Source of the DNA: Symbiodinium natans
Lineage: Eukaryota; Sar; Dinophyceae; Suessiales; Symbiodiniaceae
Length of the DNA stretch: 64,000 nucleotides
Assembly: GCA_905221605.1 (NCBI GenBank)
Contig: CAJNDS010002126.1
Coordinates: 332,501-396,500 of the forward strand
Direction: 5' to 3'
Below are positions 52,870 through 63,342 of this stretch, piece by piece. Each line of letters opens with the position of its first letter. The stretch's first letter is position 1. A program made the translations under genes and the position numbers. The notes under the pieces are model-generated. The model ran no database searches and was not told the DNA's origin. It was given only the letters and a program-made list of their open reading frames with translations.

Positions 52870-53297
52870 GTTTGGGGGCTTAGGTGACCTCTATGGCTTG
52901 GAGGCCAGGTTTGGGGGTTTAGGATTAGGGAGGGTGTAGGGTTGAGGGTTTAGAGGTTTAAGCTTTGGGTTTAGGGTTGAGGCTTTCAGAGCTTTAAGCT
53001 GTATGGGGTGTGTGGGCGACAGTGGAGCTTAAGGGGGTTTAGGGCAAAAGATGAAGGGCGGCGATGAGGCTGATCTTTCTCCCAGTGCGGCTGGGTTCCC
53101 GTAAAAACCCGAGTTAACAGAGATTGTCCCACTGAGGTTGCGCTGCGCAATAGGTTCCGGCCCGACATTTTCTACACCCTCCGCCTACACCCTAAACCCT
53201 AAAAACCCTAAGCTCTAAACCCTAAACCCCTTGTCTGGCACCCTTTGCCGCAAGGAGAGAGTGCCATGATTCCCACAACTAATTGTGCTTTTGGCAG

Positions 53298-53534
53298 GGA
53301 ATCCGGGAACTAGCTGCCCTACATAGTCGCTTGAAGGGTTTAGGGGTTTAGGGCTTTAGAGATATTAGGGTCTAGGTCCTAGGTGCCTAATTCCCTAGTT
53401 GCTACAAGGAACTGGACTATCAGGAGATTCTCGGGCCATGGCTTCGTTGTTCAAGCCCTTAGTCCTCACAGTGCGAAGAAGCTGCACTTGAGCTAGAGAG
53501 GTCGAAAAAGCAGAATCGAATCATGCAGATGCGA
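53298..53534 (+). CDS. transporter-like gene, coiled soluble exons
   Basis: 53298-53337 (GIRELAALHSRLK after a strong CTTTTGGCAG acceptor) and 53472-53534 (CEEAALELERSKKQNRIMQM after CACAG, donor CGA|GTCTTG). The charged heptad-like pattern suggests a coiled coil. Confidence 0.45.
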
Positions 53535-53799
53535 GTCTTGCTCTTCAGTCCTCGAAAGAGACTCAACAGCTTATGGTCTGCATGTTTCTGCTTTCTAAGC
53601 CTTAAGTCAATTCCCTACACCCTAGGCTAGCACAACGCAGTTTTAACACACCCTGCCAGGAAGACACCGTGAGGTCATGCTGGTGGAGGTCTCTGCAGGC
53701 CCCCTGCACCCACTCGGTTTAGGGTGTAGAAGGCTTGCTTCTTGGTTGGAGACTTGACGTAGGGCTCCAGGATTCAGGGCTTAAAGGGCTTAGATTCAG

Positions 53800-54030
53800 G
53801 ACGTTCGCCCCAAAGGAAAGATGAAGTCCCGAAGCCCACTGAGCTCTGCGAACTTGAAGCCCGCGCTGAGTTTGTCGCAGGCGCACTTGGAGATCAAGGT
53901 GTATGAGCGCCAGATCACGCACCCCCGCTTCGTCCTGCGGTACACGATCTCCCTCACTCTCACCTTCCTCATTGGCTGGCTTGGCATTTCAAACGTCATT
54001 GCGCCGTACTCCTCCACCCCAGCGTCCACG
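53800..54030 (+). CDS. transporter-like gene, first exon of second membrane half
   Basis: Open from acceptor TTCAG|GAC (53800). An internal ATG lies at 53821. The frame holds LSLSQAHLEIKVYERQITHP, then RFVLRYTISLTLTFLIGWLG as a membrane helix, and ends at a consensus donor ACG|GTGAGT in phase 0. It could also be a first exon starting at 53821. Confidence 0.6.
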
Positions 54031-54164
54031 GTGAGTGTAATCCGATGGCATTGGACGAAGCTCTCCCCCGCCCCCGCCCTTTCTGAGGCGGCAAATCCCC
54101 AAGCTGCAAGCCCCCGATGCACCCCCAAAGCTCTTGCAACGTTTCGGGTTTGCGGTTTTGGGTT

Positions 54165-54275
54165 TAGGGGGTAGGGTTTAGGGTTTAGGGTTTAGGGTTT
54201 AGGGTTTAATTAGGGTTTAGGGTTTAGGGTTTAGGGTTTAGGGTTTAGGGTTTAGGGTTTAGGGTTTAGGGTTTA
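54165..54275. repeat. TTTAGGG intron array
   Basis: Fills the intron 54031-54276, and its last TTTAG is the acceptor of the next exon. Confidence 0.95.
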
Positions 54276-54276
54276 G

Positions 54277-54337
54277 GTCATCATCTACACCTTCACGGCC
54301 TCAAGCCTGCCTCTGACGCTGCGGCGTTTGACCCACG
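54277..54337 (+). CDS. transporter-like gene, membrane exon spliced out of the heptamer
   Basis: TTTAG|GTC. Frame VIIYTFTASSLPLTLRRLTH in phase with the preceding exon; a GC donor is likely. Confidence 0.5.
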
Positions 54338-54373
54338 GCTTTTTGAAGCATTTTTCGATCTTGGGGCCTAGTT

Positions 54374-54688
54374 AGGGTTTAGGGTTTAGGGTTTAGGGTT
54401 TAGGGTTTAGGGTTTAGGGTTTAGGGTTTAGGGTTTAGGGTTTAGGGTTCATTGGAACAGGCTATCATACCTACGTGCAAAAACCAGGGGCCCCCAATAT
54501 AGTCCCCCAAATAGTAGGATTTCTTGATAGTAAGGATCCCAAGAAGGTACCCCTGATTTAGGGTTTAGGGTTTAGGGTTTAGGGTTAGGGTTTAGGGTTT
54601 AGGGTTTAGGGTTTAGGGTTTAGGGTTTAGGGTTTAGGGTTTAGGGTTTAGGGTTTAGGGTTTAGGGTTTAGGGTTTAGGGTTTAGGG
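54374..54688. repeat. TTTAGGG arrays around short unique inserts
   Basis: 54374-54449 and 54558-54688, enclosing about 100 bp (54450-54557) of MITE-like AT-richer DNA. Confidence 0.93.
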
Positions 54689-54909
54689 AAACTTGGGAAA
54701 CCCCCCATATAGGGATGAAAGGGAATAAGATTTGGGTATGGTCAACCTTCACCCCCCCCTGGAGCCTGAAGCATGTATGTGTCTCACACGATTGTTGTTA
54801 GGGGTTTGGGGTTGCAGGTGGTTAGGGTTTTGGATTGAGAGGAGCGAGGGGCTATGGGGCTTTGGGTTTCGGGAGGGTTGAATTCGAGTATGGCACTGGT
54901 CCTCTAAAG

Positions 54910-55260
54910 TCCCTAAGCCCCAAACCCCAAACCCTAAACCCCAAACCCCAAACCCTAAACCCCAAACCCCAAACCCTAAACCCCAAACCCCAAACCCTAA
55001 ACTCACAACAGCAACAGCCAGGAACGGGGTTGTGTTGGGCACTGTGGTCGGCAGCATTGCGCAGCGCGTCTTCGCAATCCAACTCCCCTTCCGCGCGGTT
55101 TGCTTCGGAATCTTCCAGCTGGCCCCGGGGGGGAGGGGCAGTTGATGTGAGGGTTTTGTGGTATGGTGGTTTTACCACTAAACCCGAAACCCTAAACCCT
55201 CAACCCTAAACCCTAAAACCCTAAACCCTAAACCCTAAACCCTAAACTCTAGACCCCGAA
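54910..55260. other. spacer with CCCCAAA-type repeats
   Basis: 54910-55000 CCCTAAACCCCAAACCCCAAA period; 55001-55160 unique sequence with frames on both strands but no paired splice sites; 55180-55250 CCCTAAA. I see no supported gene. Confidence 0.5.
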
Positions 55261-55635
55261 CCTCTGGGCAGGTATGCGCCTGGGGCTGGGAGTGAGGGCT
55301 GCAGGGTTTAGGTTGAGGGTTTAGGGTTTTAGGGTCTAGCGTTTGGGGTTTAGAGTCTTTTCGTATTTGGGAGGCTTCGGGTACTACATAGCCATGGCTG
55401 GTTTTGGATTTCGGGGCTAGGGGTGGCCGGTTGAAAGAGGCATTCGGCTGAGCAGTTGCGCAGGTAAGGGGGGCGCGGTTTAGGATTCCTATCCCCCCGG
55501 TGAAGAAAGCATACAGGGAGTTGAGGGTGAGAGTAAGAGAGAGCTAGTTGACTCAAAAGGGGAAATACCCTAGACCTTAAACCTTAATCACGAAGAACAG
55601 AATGCATGTAAGTTGCTCTTTAATGTATGTTCGAC

Positions 55636-55760
55636 CCCTAAACCCTAAACCCTAAACACTAAACCCTAAACCCTAAACCCTAAACCCTAAACCCTAAACC
55701 CTAAACCTAAACCCTAAACCTAAACCCTAAACCCTAAACCATAAACACCCTGAACCCTAG
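55636..55760. repeat. CCCTAAA array
   Basis: About 17 units. Confidence 0.9.
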
Positions 55761-56025
55761 ACATTTCCCCAAATCCCCCCACAGAGAGCCTTGAAGTTGT
55801 CCCCGCAGGTCACGGTCACAGCGCTGATCCTGGTGAGCTTTCAGTCACTTGCTGTTGGTTAGCAGGGGGGTTTAGGGTTTAGGGTTAAGGGTTTATGGTT
55901 TTAGGGTTTAGGGTTTGGGGTTTAGGGTTTGGGGTTTAGGGTTCAGGGTTTCAGGGTTTAGGGTTTAAGGGAATATATACTTGTAGGATACCTCATCTCC
56001 CCATTCCCTACTAACCAACAGTAAG

Positions 56026-56116
56026 GTCAAAGCAGCACGGGAGCCTGGCGTTGCTAACGGTGGCGTTTGCCACCTCATCGTCGATGCCTCCCAACGGCCT
56101 CTTCCGGGATTACGAG
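56026..56116 (+). CDS. transporter-like gene, membrane exon
   Basis: Acceptor GTAAG|G. The frame SKQHGSLALLTVAFATSSSM continues PPNGLFRDYE, donor GAG|GTGATT in phase 0. A small candidate exon (VTVTALILVS) precedes it at about 55810. Confidence 0.5.
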
Positions 56117-56149
56117 GTGATTGGGGTTAGGGGTTGAGGGTTTAGGGAT

Positions 56150-56272
56150 TGGGGTTTAGGGTTTAGGGTTTAGGGTTTAGGGTTTAGGGTTTAGGGTTTA
56201 GGGTTTAGGGTTTAGGGTTTAGGGTTTAGGGTTTAGGGTTTAGGGTTTAGGGTTTAGGGTTTAGGGATTGGG
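56150..56272. repeat. TTTAGGG array
   Basis: About 17 units. Confidence 0.95.
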
Positions 56273-56555
56273 GCTGCATTGAAGCTGATCGAATCCAGGG
56301 GGCCGGAATAGTTTTCCAATAGTAGCCCAGCATGGTCCCGCTATATTTGTGCCGTAATCACCCCAAAACCCTGTTCCCTAAACCCTAAACCCATGCCTAA
56401 AAAAACGGTGTTCGAAGCTTTTTGGTGTGTCGTGCATGAGACCTAGAGTCTTGGTCATTGAGTTGGCTTCACATGAATCGTTCTCCAAAATACATAAGCA
56501 CTGTGTCTGCCTTGCGCAAGATTTCGGCTTAAAGCTCTTATACCTTGTCTTTGTG

Positions 56556-57851
56556 ATGGCTTCTTTGTCGGCGCATCGTTGCTGGCGCTGGGACGCTACA
56601 AAACCTGGCAAATGGGAGGCTAGACTTCAGACTGGGGTGGTAACAGCGTCGGTCATCACTCTGTTTGCCGCATCAGGTCGGCACACAGCCGTGGGATCTG
56701 AACCATCCCGATCTCTTTGAGGAATTTCTGATCGAGTTACCGGAACCCCGTGCTTGGTCCTCAGACAAATGTTGCTGCGTACTTTGAACTCCATGTAGTC
56801 TGAGACAGGTGCATCGCTGGGTTCGCGGCGATTATGAAGAACATCAACTCGAGTACGACAAGATGGATGCAGGCATGTTTCAAGTTTGAATCATCAGTTA
56901 GTGAGTCTTGGGCGATTTGTCGTCAGACCTTCCTGTATATTTTCACGGATGCCCACTACAATGCCTTCCGAGCATATTGCAGTATGGTCTTCTGCCATCG
57001 AACGTCTGGCACTAAAAATGAGCCTCGCGATCTTTAATGACGTGAGTTTTGTTTTAATCTGAGGATGAGCAGCATGAGTTTTGGCACCCTGGCATCTACG
57101 TGACTCCGCTGCTTGAAACGGCCATGTACTATGCCACTCCGACCAGGTTCTTGAAATTGATTTTTCTTGAAATTTCATAACGTCACTGCATCAGTTTTGC
57201 GATGCGCGAGGCTCGCCCCGCGACCATCTCATGGCTATCCTCCATACTGTCAAGCGGTGGTGGTTCTTCAACCGTCCCGCAGAGGCTTGCATTCAGGTTA
57301 GATTCGTAATCTGATATCATGAAGTTCTGACTGCTGGCAGGTGCTGCTGTGGTCCAACCGGTCAAGACCCGCAACAAAGGCGGAGAACAAGTGGTGTTCC
57401 AGTGCACCCAAGATCTTTGCATCCGAGGCGCGGATGACGCATGTTTGCACATCGATTCATTACACGTACATAGTGATGAGACTTGTCTAGGAGTGTATTT
57501 GTATCGTGGCCTCCCTCTACAAGACTCTAACAAGACCGCAGCGGCGTTCTGCATGTGCCGTTTTTGCAGGATTGCTGTCTGAGCAGATAGGCCTAAAACA
57601 CGCTCATGATTGTTGGTTTGACCAGGACATGTACCCGAAGAACTATGCCGTCTTTCGGCATAGAGCGGAGTCGCAAGGTGGCTTGGCATGTTTTGTGTGA
57701 CTTCTTTCAGAAGCGTTCGAAGTCGGCTGTTGTTCAACCGCAGGTCTTCGTGCCGCACAATGCTATGACATGGATTCGTGAGGCCGGCTTAACAATGCCA
57801 TGCAATTCTGCCGTAGCCACAGACGTAAAAGTTGCGCGCCGCTGTTTTTGA
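56556..57851 (+). CDS. candidate nested multi-exon gene, unidentified
   Basis: No heptamers for about 1.8 kb and lower GC. Proposed pieces: 56556-56636 (ATG; MASLSAHRCWRWDATKPGKW), 56677 onward (VGTQPWDLNHPDLFEEFLIE), about 56811-56865 (VHRWVRGDYEEHQLEYDK), about 56929 onward (TFLYIFTDAHYNAFRAYCSM), about 57071-57146 (HEFWHPGIYVTPLLETAM), about 57200-57298, 57342 onward, about 57511-57679 (CWFDQDMYPKNYAVFRHR) and 57711-57851 (KRSKSAVVQPQVFVPH, TGA). Introns would be very short (37-100 bp) and several pieces are open in two frames, so the exon model is uncertain. A 191-codon minus-strand ORF (57183-57758) overlaps and is the alternative. Confidence 0.35.
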
Positions 57852-58196
57852 CAAGCGGATACGTAAACAAATCCATAACAGGTAACACTCACCGATCAAT
57901 CAAAAAAGCAACATTAAACACGTGACAACACACTCCACAGTTATCAAACAACCCACCCCCCACATCATTACTTGAAGTGTGGGCTATGCGTGTTTGTTTT
58001 TCAGCGTGATGCAGCTTTTGTGTTTATGATATTTATTGAATGAGGAGTTTGTGAGTTTTGGTGTTTGTTTTGATTATGCAGGATCTTTCTCGGACAACCA
58101 CTCATTGACTTGACATGCAAGAGCACTCCTCGACCTTGCTTAACAGTATCAGTATTGTGTTGCTTTCGAAATCTCGCCGGAACTATTATATTTCCT
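57852..58196. other. AT-richer spacer
   Basis: Follows the TGA at 57851. No exon-like frame with splice sites and no repeat. Could be the 3' region of the nested gene. Confidence 0.5.
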
Positions 58197-58330
58197 AAAC
58201 CCGAAACCCTAAACCCTAAACCCTAAACCCGAAACCCGAAACCCTAAACCCTAAACCCTAAACCCTAAACCCTAAACCCTTAACCCTAAACCCGAAACCC
58301 TAAACCCTAAACCCTAAACCCTAAACCCTA
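58197..58330. repeat. CCCTAAA/CCCGAAA array
   Basis: About 18 units. Confidence 0.93.
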
Positions 58331-58544
58331 CATTAGGTCCAGGGTGGAGATGCTCGGAGGGACAGTTCCTCGCATGCAACGCTAAGCTCAGAGAACCGCT
58401 GCCCCAAACCCCAAACCCGCAACATGCATGTGGACAAGAAGCGCGCCAGCCAGCATCCCTAAACCCTGAACCCTGAACCCTAAACCCTAAACCCTAAACC
58501 CTAAACCCTAAACCTTAAACCCTAAACCCTAAACCCTCAGCAAG

Positions 58545-58658
58545 GTGAAGCTAACCTCTGCCGATGGCAGCTTCCTCTTCGCAAAGATTGTGGGAACCTT
58601 CATCGGCGTTGCCGTGCTGTTGCTCGTGGACCTGATTTTGCCAATGGCCCAACATTGA
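58545..58658 (+). CDS. transporter-like gene, exon with GTFIG motif
   Basis: The acceptor CAAG|GTG lies just after a CCCTCAG array end. The frame VKLTSADGSFLFAKIVGTFI continues GVAVLLLVDLILPM, in phase with 56116. The K-I-V-G-T-F-I-G helix is the best match in the window to the R..GT..G helix of FUSC/aromatic-acid-exporter families. TGA at 58656-58658, or a GC donor (ATG|GCCCAA) just before it. Confidence 0.6.
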   Translation: MKLTSADGSFLFAKIVGTFIGVAVLLLVDLILPMAQH

Positions 58659-58859
58659 GGGTTTAGGGTTTAGGGTTTAAGGTTTAGGGTTTAGGGTTTA
58701 GGGTTCGGGGGTTTAGGGGAGCTAGCTAACCATTACCCTTGGCTAGGGAATATCTTTTCGATTTTTATTGGGATCCCCCCCTAAACTCTAAACCAGCCTA
58801 GACCCTAAACTATTACCGTGTAAGAATTATACCTTACTTCAAGGGTAACCCTAACCCCT

Positions 58860-58958
58860 AACCCCTAACCCTAAACCCTAAACCCTAAACCCTAAACCCT
58901 AAACCCTAAACCCTAAACCCTAAACCTTAAACCCTAAACCCAAACCCTAAACCCCAAA
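58860..58958. repeat. CCCTAAA array
   Basis: About 13 units. A weak acidic island (AEVFQRPKAGETADAAR) follows at about 58980. Confidence 0.9.
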
Positions 58959-59773
58959 GTCCAAGCCCACCTCCTCAGCCGAGGTCTTCCAGCGCCCGAA
59001 GGCAGGCGAAACAGCGGATGCTGCGAGGGCTGAGCCGGGTCTCGTGCTTTGTTAAGGAGCCCCAGGATTGGTTGAAGGGGTTTGGGGTGTAGGGTTTAGG
59101 GTTTAGGGGTTTAGGGTTTCGGGTTTAGGGTTTCGGGGTTTAGGATTTGGGGGTTAGAGGGTTTGGAAAAAGGAGTTCGGACATTTGGGATTCAGGGGTT
59201 TGGGATTCAGAGGGGGTTTCGTGTGGTTTATCAGGTCGTGGTCCAGGACCATTTCAGGGCACCGACAACCCAATACCCTGAATGTTCCCTACATTCAATT
59301 CAAAACATTCGGGTGCAAATCCCTAAGTTCGGGAAAACGAGCCTGAATGAGGGTCTCGGGTTAAGCCATGGCTTCCTGGCTTATATGCTTTGCTCTCCCA
59401 GAGCCCCAGAGCCCTCGTAGCTCTCAGAGTTCGCAGGGCTGACATGGGCCCATGTGGCTTACAGGGTGTCTAGGGCTTGCAGGTGTCTTGGATGAGAAGG
59501 GCGGCGTAGGGCCTGGCATTGAAATAAATAGGAGATTCGATAGAGATCGTCTTGAAATCGATGGGATATTGGGAGGACATGCCGGATTCCAAGAAAGGAA
59601 TATGCTTGGCCTTAAGATACACGTTCTTCGTGACGAAGGGATCTCGAAGAACTTTGTGAAAAATCCGAAATCTATGGGGGTTTGCGGGTTGGGGGGTTGA
59701 GGTTTCAGAGTTTTGCCTGCTTCGAGTTTCGGGCTTGGGGTTTGGGGTTTGGGGTTTAGGGTTTAGGGTTCAG

Positions 59774-59872
59774 GGCGAGGAGTTCAGAAGCTCGGCCAGG
59801 AGGTGCTGGATCCGGAGGACCTTCAGCCAACAGAGGCAGACGACGTCGAGAAGGGCTTCCAGAGGCAGACTG
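59774..59872 (+). CDS. soluble exon
   Basis: Acceptor TTCAG|G. The frame RGVQKLGQEVLDPEDLQPTE continues ADDVEKGFQRQT; a GC donor is likely. Confidence 0.5.
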
Positions 59873-59881
59873 GCATGAAAC

Positions 59882-60037
59882 CAAAACCCTAAACCCTAAA
59901 CCCTAAATCCTAAACCCTAAACCCTAAACCCTAAACCCTAAACCCTAAACCCTAAACCCTAAACCCAAACCCCTAAACCCTAAACCCTAAACCCTAAACC
60001 CTCAACCCTAAACCCTAAACCCTAAACCCTAAACCGC
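59882..60037. repeat. CCCTAAA array
   Basis: About 21 units. Confidence 0.95.
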
Positions 60038-60079
60038 AGGTTTCGAAGTTTTTAGGCCCTCCCAAGCCTCTTGAGGCAG

Positions 60080-60190
60080 GTGGACTGGCAAGACAAGATC
60101 TACGAAGACCTGGATGAGCTCGCGAACCTGCTGCCCTACGCCCTGGACGCTCGGTGTAGCGAAGCCCGGAGCCCACATGATAAGGAAGAG
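60080..60190 (+). CDS. soluble helical exon, 37 codons
   Basis: Acceptor GCAG|GTG. The frame VDWQDKIYEDLDELANLLPY continues ALDARCSEARSPHDKEE, donor GAG|GTTCGG, phase 0 at both ends. It suits the C-terminal cytosolic helices of the transporter-like protein. Confidence 0.55.
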
Positions 60191-60583
60191 GTTCGGGTTT
60201 CGGGTTTCGGGTTTCGGGTTTCGGGTTTAGGGTTTAGGGTTTAGGGTTTAGGATGTAAAATTTAGGACTTGGGATTTAGGGTTTAGGGTTTCGGGTTTCC
60301 CAAACCCTAAACTCAAAGCCCTGAACCCTGAGCCTACCAGTTGTCCTGAGCCCGAAGGCCTCCTGGCCTTTTAGGCCTTGGGGTCAACTGTCTTTCTGAG
60401 CCTTAGAACCCCAAATGCCTTTTGGGCTGAGGGTCAAGGCGTAGCACCCTAAAACCCTAAAACTTAAAGACCCTAGGACCCTAAAAGCCCCAAACGCCAG
60501 AACCCTAAAACCCTAAAAACCCTAAAATCCTAAGACCCTAATTCGCTAGAACCCCCTAACAACCCAAAGACCCAAAACTATAT

Positions 60584-60685
60584 CCCCCTTGGAAATGTTT
60601 TTTTTTTTTTTTTATATTTATTCGTGTTTATATAAGACCCAAGAAGATGATATTACTTTTTTTTAGAGTAAGGTTCAAAGGGGAG
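60584..60685. mobile_element. MITE-like element
   Basis: Imperfect inverted ends CCCCCTTGGAA and TTCAAAGGGGAG around a T-rich core. Confidence 0.35.
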
Positions 60686-60710
60686 TATGGTAAAACCCTA
60701 CTGAGAAGAG

Positions 60711-60785
60711 AGGACGAGCCTGGCACCCTTCCATTTCAAGCGGATCTCTTCCGTGACCTGGAGAAAGGCCCCGGGAAACGAAAGG
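60711..60785 (+). CDS. soluble exon
   Basis: Acceptor AGAG|AG, frame DEPGTLPFQADLFRDLEKGP then GKRK, donor G|GTTCAG. Confidence 0.45.
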
Positions 60786-61192
60786 GTTCAGGGTTCAGGG
60801 TTCAGGGTTCAGGGTTTAGGGTTTAGGGTTTAGGGTTTAGGGTTTAGGGTTTATAGGGTTTAGGGTTCGTTGAAATTATTGAGGGTTCAGGTCCGGGTGA
60901 TTTGGGGGTTTAGGGTTTCGGGCTTTGGGAGCTGCACAGCCCGCACAGCTGGAACCATTGCCTGGGTTTTGGGGCCTGTCAGCCTATGTAAGGGACTACT
61001 TAAACTCAAAACCTTTCACCCTAAACTCTAAACTCCAAACCCTAAACCCTAAAACCGTAGAAGCCACAACCCTAAAACCTAAAACCCTGAAACTCCAAAC
61101 CCTAGACCCTCCAAACGCCCAAAACCCTGAATCCCTAAACCCTAAACCCTAAACCCTAAACCCTAAACCCTTAACCCCTCCACACCCTGGAG

Positions 61193-61283
61193 CCCCTCGC
61201 ACGAGAGGCCTGCGCATGGTGACGCGGCACTTCCGAACCATCCTTTGGGCCATTCAGATCTTGGACACCAGCCTACTCAAGGG
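61193..61283 (+). CDS. soluble or amphipathic exon
   Basis: Acceptor TGGAG|CC. The frame PRTRGLRMVTRHFRTILWAI continues QILDTSLLK, donor GG|GTTCAG. Confidence 0.5.
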
Positions 61284-61565
61284 GTTCAGGGTTTCAGGGT
61301 TTTTTAGGGTGTGAGGGCTTGAGGGTTTGACGGTTTGAGGTTTAGGGTTTGGGGTTGGTTTAGGGTTTAGGGTTTGGGGTTTAGGGTTTAGGGTCAGCGT
61401 TCGAAGTGACGACGTCAGGTACCCGCAGCACGCGCCAACTTAAGGCGGCTTATTCTTCGCAAACCCACGAGTGGACAGCCAAAGCCCACCACCCAAAAGC
61501 CCTGCAAATGCTAAATGTGAAGGTTTCTTGGAGGTCGGGGGTTTGGGGTTTAGGGTTTGGGGTTA

Positions 61566-61692
61566 ACCCCTAAACCCTAAACCCTAAACCCTAAACCCTA
61601 AACCCTAAACCCTAAACCCTAAACCCTAAACCCTAAACCCTAAACCCTAAACCCTAAACCCTAAACCCTAAACCCTAAACCCTAAACCCTCC

Positions 61693-61773
<81 letters not shown>

Positions 61774-61818
61774 ACCCTAAACCCTAAACCCTAACCCCTA
61801 AACCCTAAACCCCAACAA
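61566..61818. repeat. CCCTAAA then CCCTCAA array
   Basis: About 17 standard and 12 CCCTCAA units. Confidence 0.95.
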
Positions 61819-61819
61819 G

Positions 61820-61870
61820 GAGAAGCCGCAGAAGCGCATGACTCTGCGAGCGGGCTCCGTCATTTACAAG
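61820..61870 (+). CDS. exon of 17 codons between two arrays
   Basis: Acceptor ACAAG|GAG, frame EKPQKRMTLRAGSVIYK, donor AAG|GTGCCG, phase 0 at both ends. CCCTAAA arrays lie 2 bp before it and 33 bp after it. Confidence 0.5.
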
Positions 61871-61903
61871 GTGCCGGATTTAGGGGTTATTGGGAGGTTT
61901 ACG

Positions 61904-62008
61904 ACCCTAAACCCTAAACCCTAAACCCTAAACCCTAAACCCTAAACCCTAAACCCTAAACCCTAAACCCTAAACCCTAAACCCTAAACCCTAAACCCTA
62001 AACCCTAA
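61904..62008. repeat. CCCTAAA array
   Basis: About 15 units. Confidence 0.95.
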
Positions 62009-62262
62009 GAGTAGTTCCATGAGCCCCTAAGAACGAAAATAAGGGACCCCTTAATATCAACCCCCCAAATAGTTGGATTCTCTTATCATAAGGGCATAGG
62101 GTTTTCGGGTTTAGGCTTTCTTCGTTTTGTTTAAAGGGCTGAGTGTAGGGTTAAAGGGCTTGGTTGAGGTACCTAGATGTCTAAGGCCCAAGCTTTGATA
62201 CCTCCGCGCCCGTCTTCCCAAACCTCCCTGAGCCCGAAGAGGGGTTTGGCGTGCAGGGTTAG

Positions 62263-62371
62263 CCCTAAACCCTAAACCCTAAACCCTAAACCCTAAACCC
62301 TAAACCCTAAACCCTAAACCCTAAGCCCTAAGCCCTAAACCCTAAACCCTAAACCCTACACCCTAAACCCT
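62263..62371. repeat. CCCTAAA array
   Basis: About 15 units with CCCTAAG variants. Confidence 0.93.
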
Positions 62372-62391
62372 AAACGCTACAAGCCCTGAAG

Positions 62392-62467
62392 ACGCAGCTA
62401 CTTGTCTTGCAATGCCCTCCGAAGCAACAGTGGTCAACCCTGCACCCTACAGACCCGAAGCCCAAGG
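62392..62467 (+). CDS. exon island
   Basis: Acceptor TGAAG|AC, frame AATCLAMPSEATVVNPAPYR then PEAQ, heptamer donor GG|GTTTAG. Confidence 0.45.
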
Positions 62468-62608
62468 GTTTAGGGTTTAGGGTTTAGGGTTTAGGGTTCA
62501 GGGTTTGGGGTTTGGGGTTAGGGTTCAGGGTTAGTTTTTAGGCTTTGGAGCCTGAGGTGTAGGGTTTAGAGCTGAGGGCTTGGAAATCCTTAGACCTTCC
62601 TACTATGT

Positions 62609-62824
62609 GCTTAAGAACACCCCAAAAAAGAAAATCCCTATATTGCCCTTATAAGGAGGATTGTTTTTACAACTTTTTTTTTTTTTGGGGGGGGGGCTTG
62701 TTTATGTCCTAGCTTTCTATTATGTTGTGTTCTTGCCTGTTGTTTGTTTTATTTATATTTTGTGTTGTTTATAACATATTAGACCAACATGAATGTACAG
62801 TATTTTAATTCTGTACTCTTAAGC
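62609..62824. mobile_element. MITE-like element, same family as 27641-27795
   Basis: Ends GCTTAAGAAC and CTCTTAAGC inverted, T-run plus G-run core, AT-rich. A further relative with left end TGATTAAGAACCCC lies at 63343-63452. Confidence 0.55.
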
Positions 62825-62839
62825 AATTAGTAGCTTCAG

Positions 62840-62901
62840 GGCCACCGATGCCGCCAGGCCAAGGCCAAGGCGGCTGCAGCCAAGGCCCTGGCGTGTAGGG
62901 T
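62840..62901 (+). CDS. possible last exon, Ala/Lys-rich
   Basis: Acceptor TTCAG|G after the MITE, frame GHRCRQAKAKAAAAKALACR ending in TAG. Three frames are open; low certainty. Confidence 0.25.
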
Positions 62902-62920
62902 GTAGGAGCCAAGCCCGAAA

Positions 62921-62994
62921 AACCCTAAACCCTAAACCCTCAACCCTCAACCCTAAACCCTAAACCCTCAACCCTCAACCCTCAACCCTCAACG

Positions 62995-63033
<39 letters not shown>

Positions 63034-63064
63034 GCCCTCAGCCCTCAGCCCTCAGCCCTCAGCC

Positions 63065-63096
<32 letters not shown>

Positions 63097-63195
63097 ACCC
63101 TAAACCCTAAACCCTAAACCCTAAACCCCTAAACCCGAAGCCCGAAGCCCGAAGCCCGAAGCCCGAAACCCGAAACCCTAAACCCTAAACCCCAA
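62921..63195. repeat. mosaic variant array
   Basis: Blocks of CCCTCAA, CCCTCAG, CCCTCAA, CCCTAAA and CCCGAAG, each homogenised over 4-10 units. Confidence 0.95.
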
Positions 63196-63342
63196 GGCTA
63201 AGTAGACTCCTCAGGTCCTTATGGTGCAGTTTTCGGTCGTTAGGGTTTCCGCCCTTTAGGATTGCGGGCTTCAGGGCACTAAGAGGGCTTCCGGCCTTAG
63301 GGCTGCAGAGCTTGAGAAACCCTACCCCAAACCCTCCCCTTA

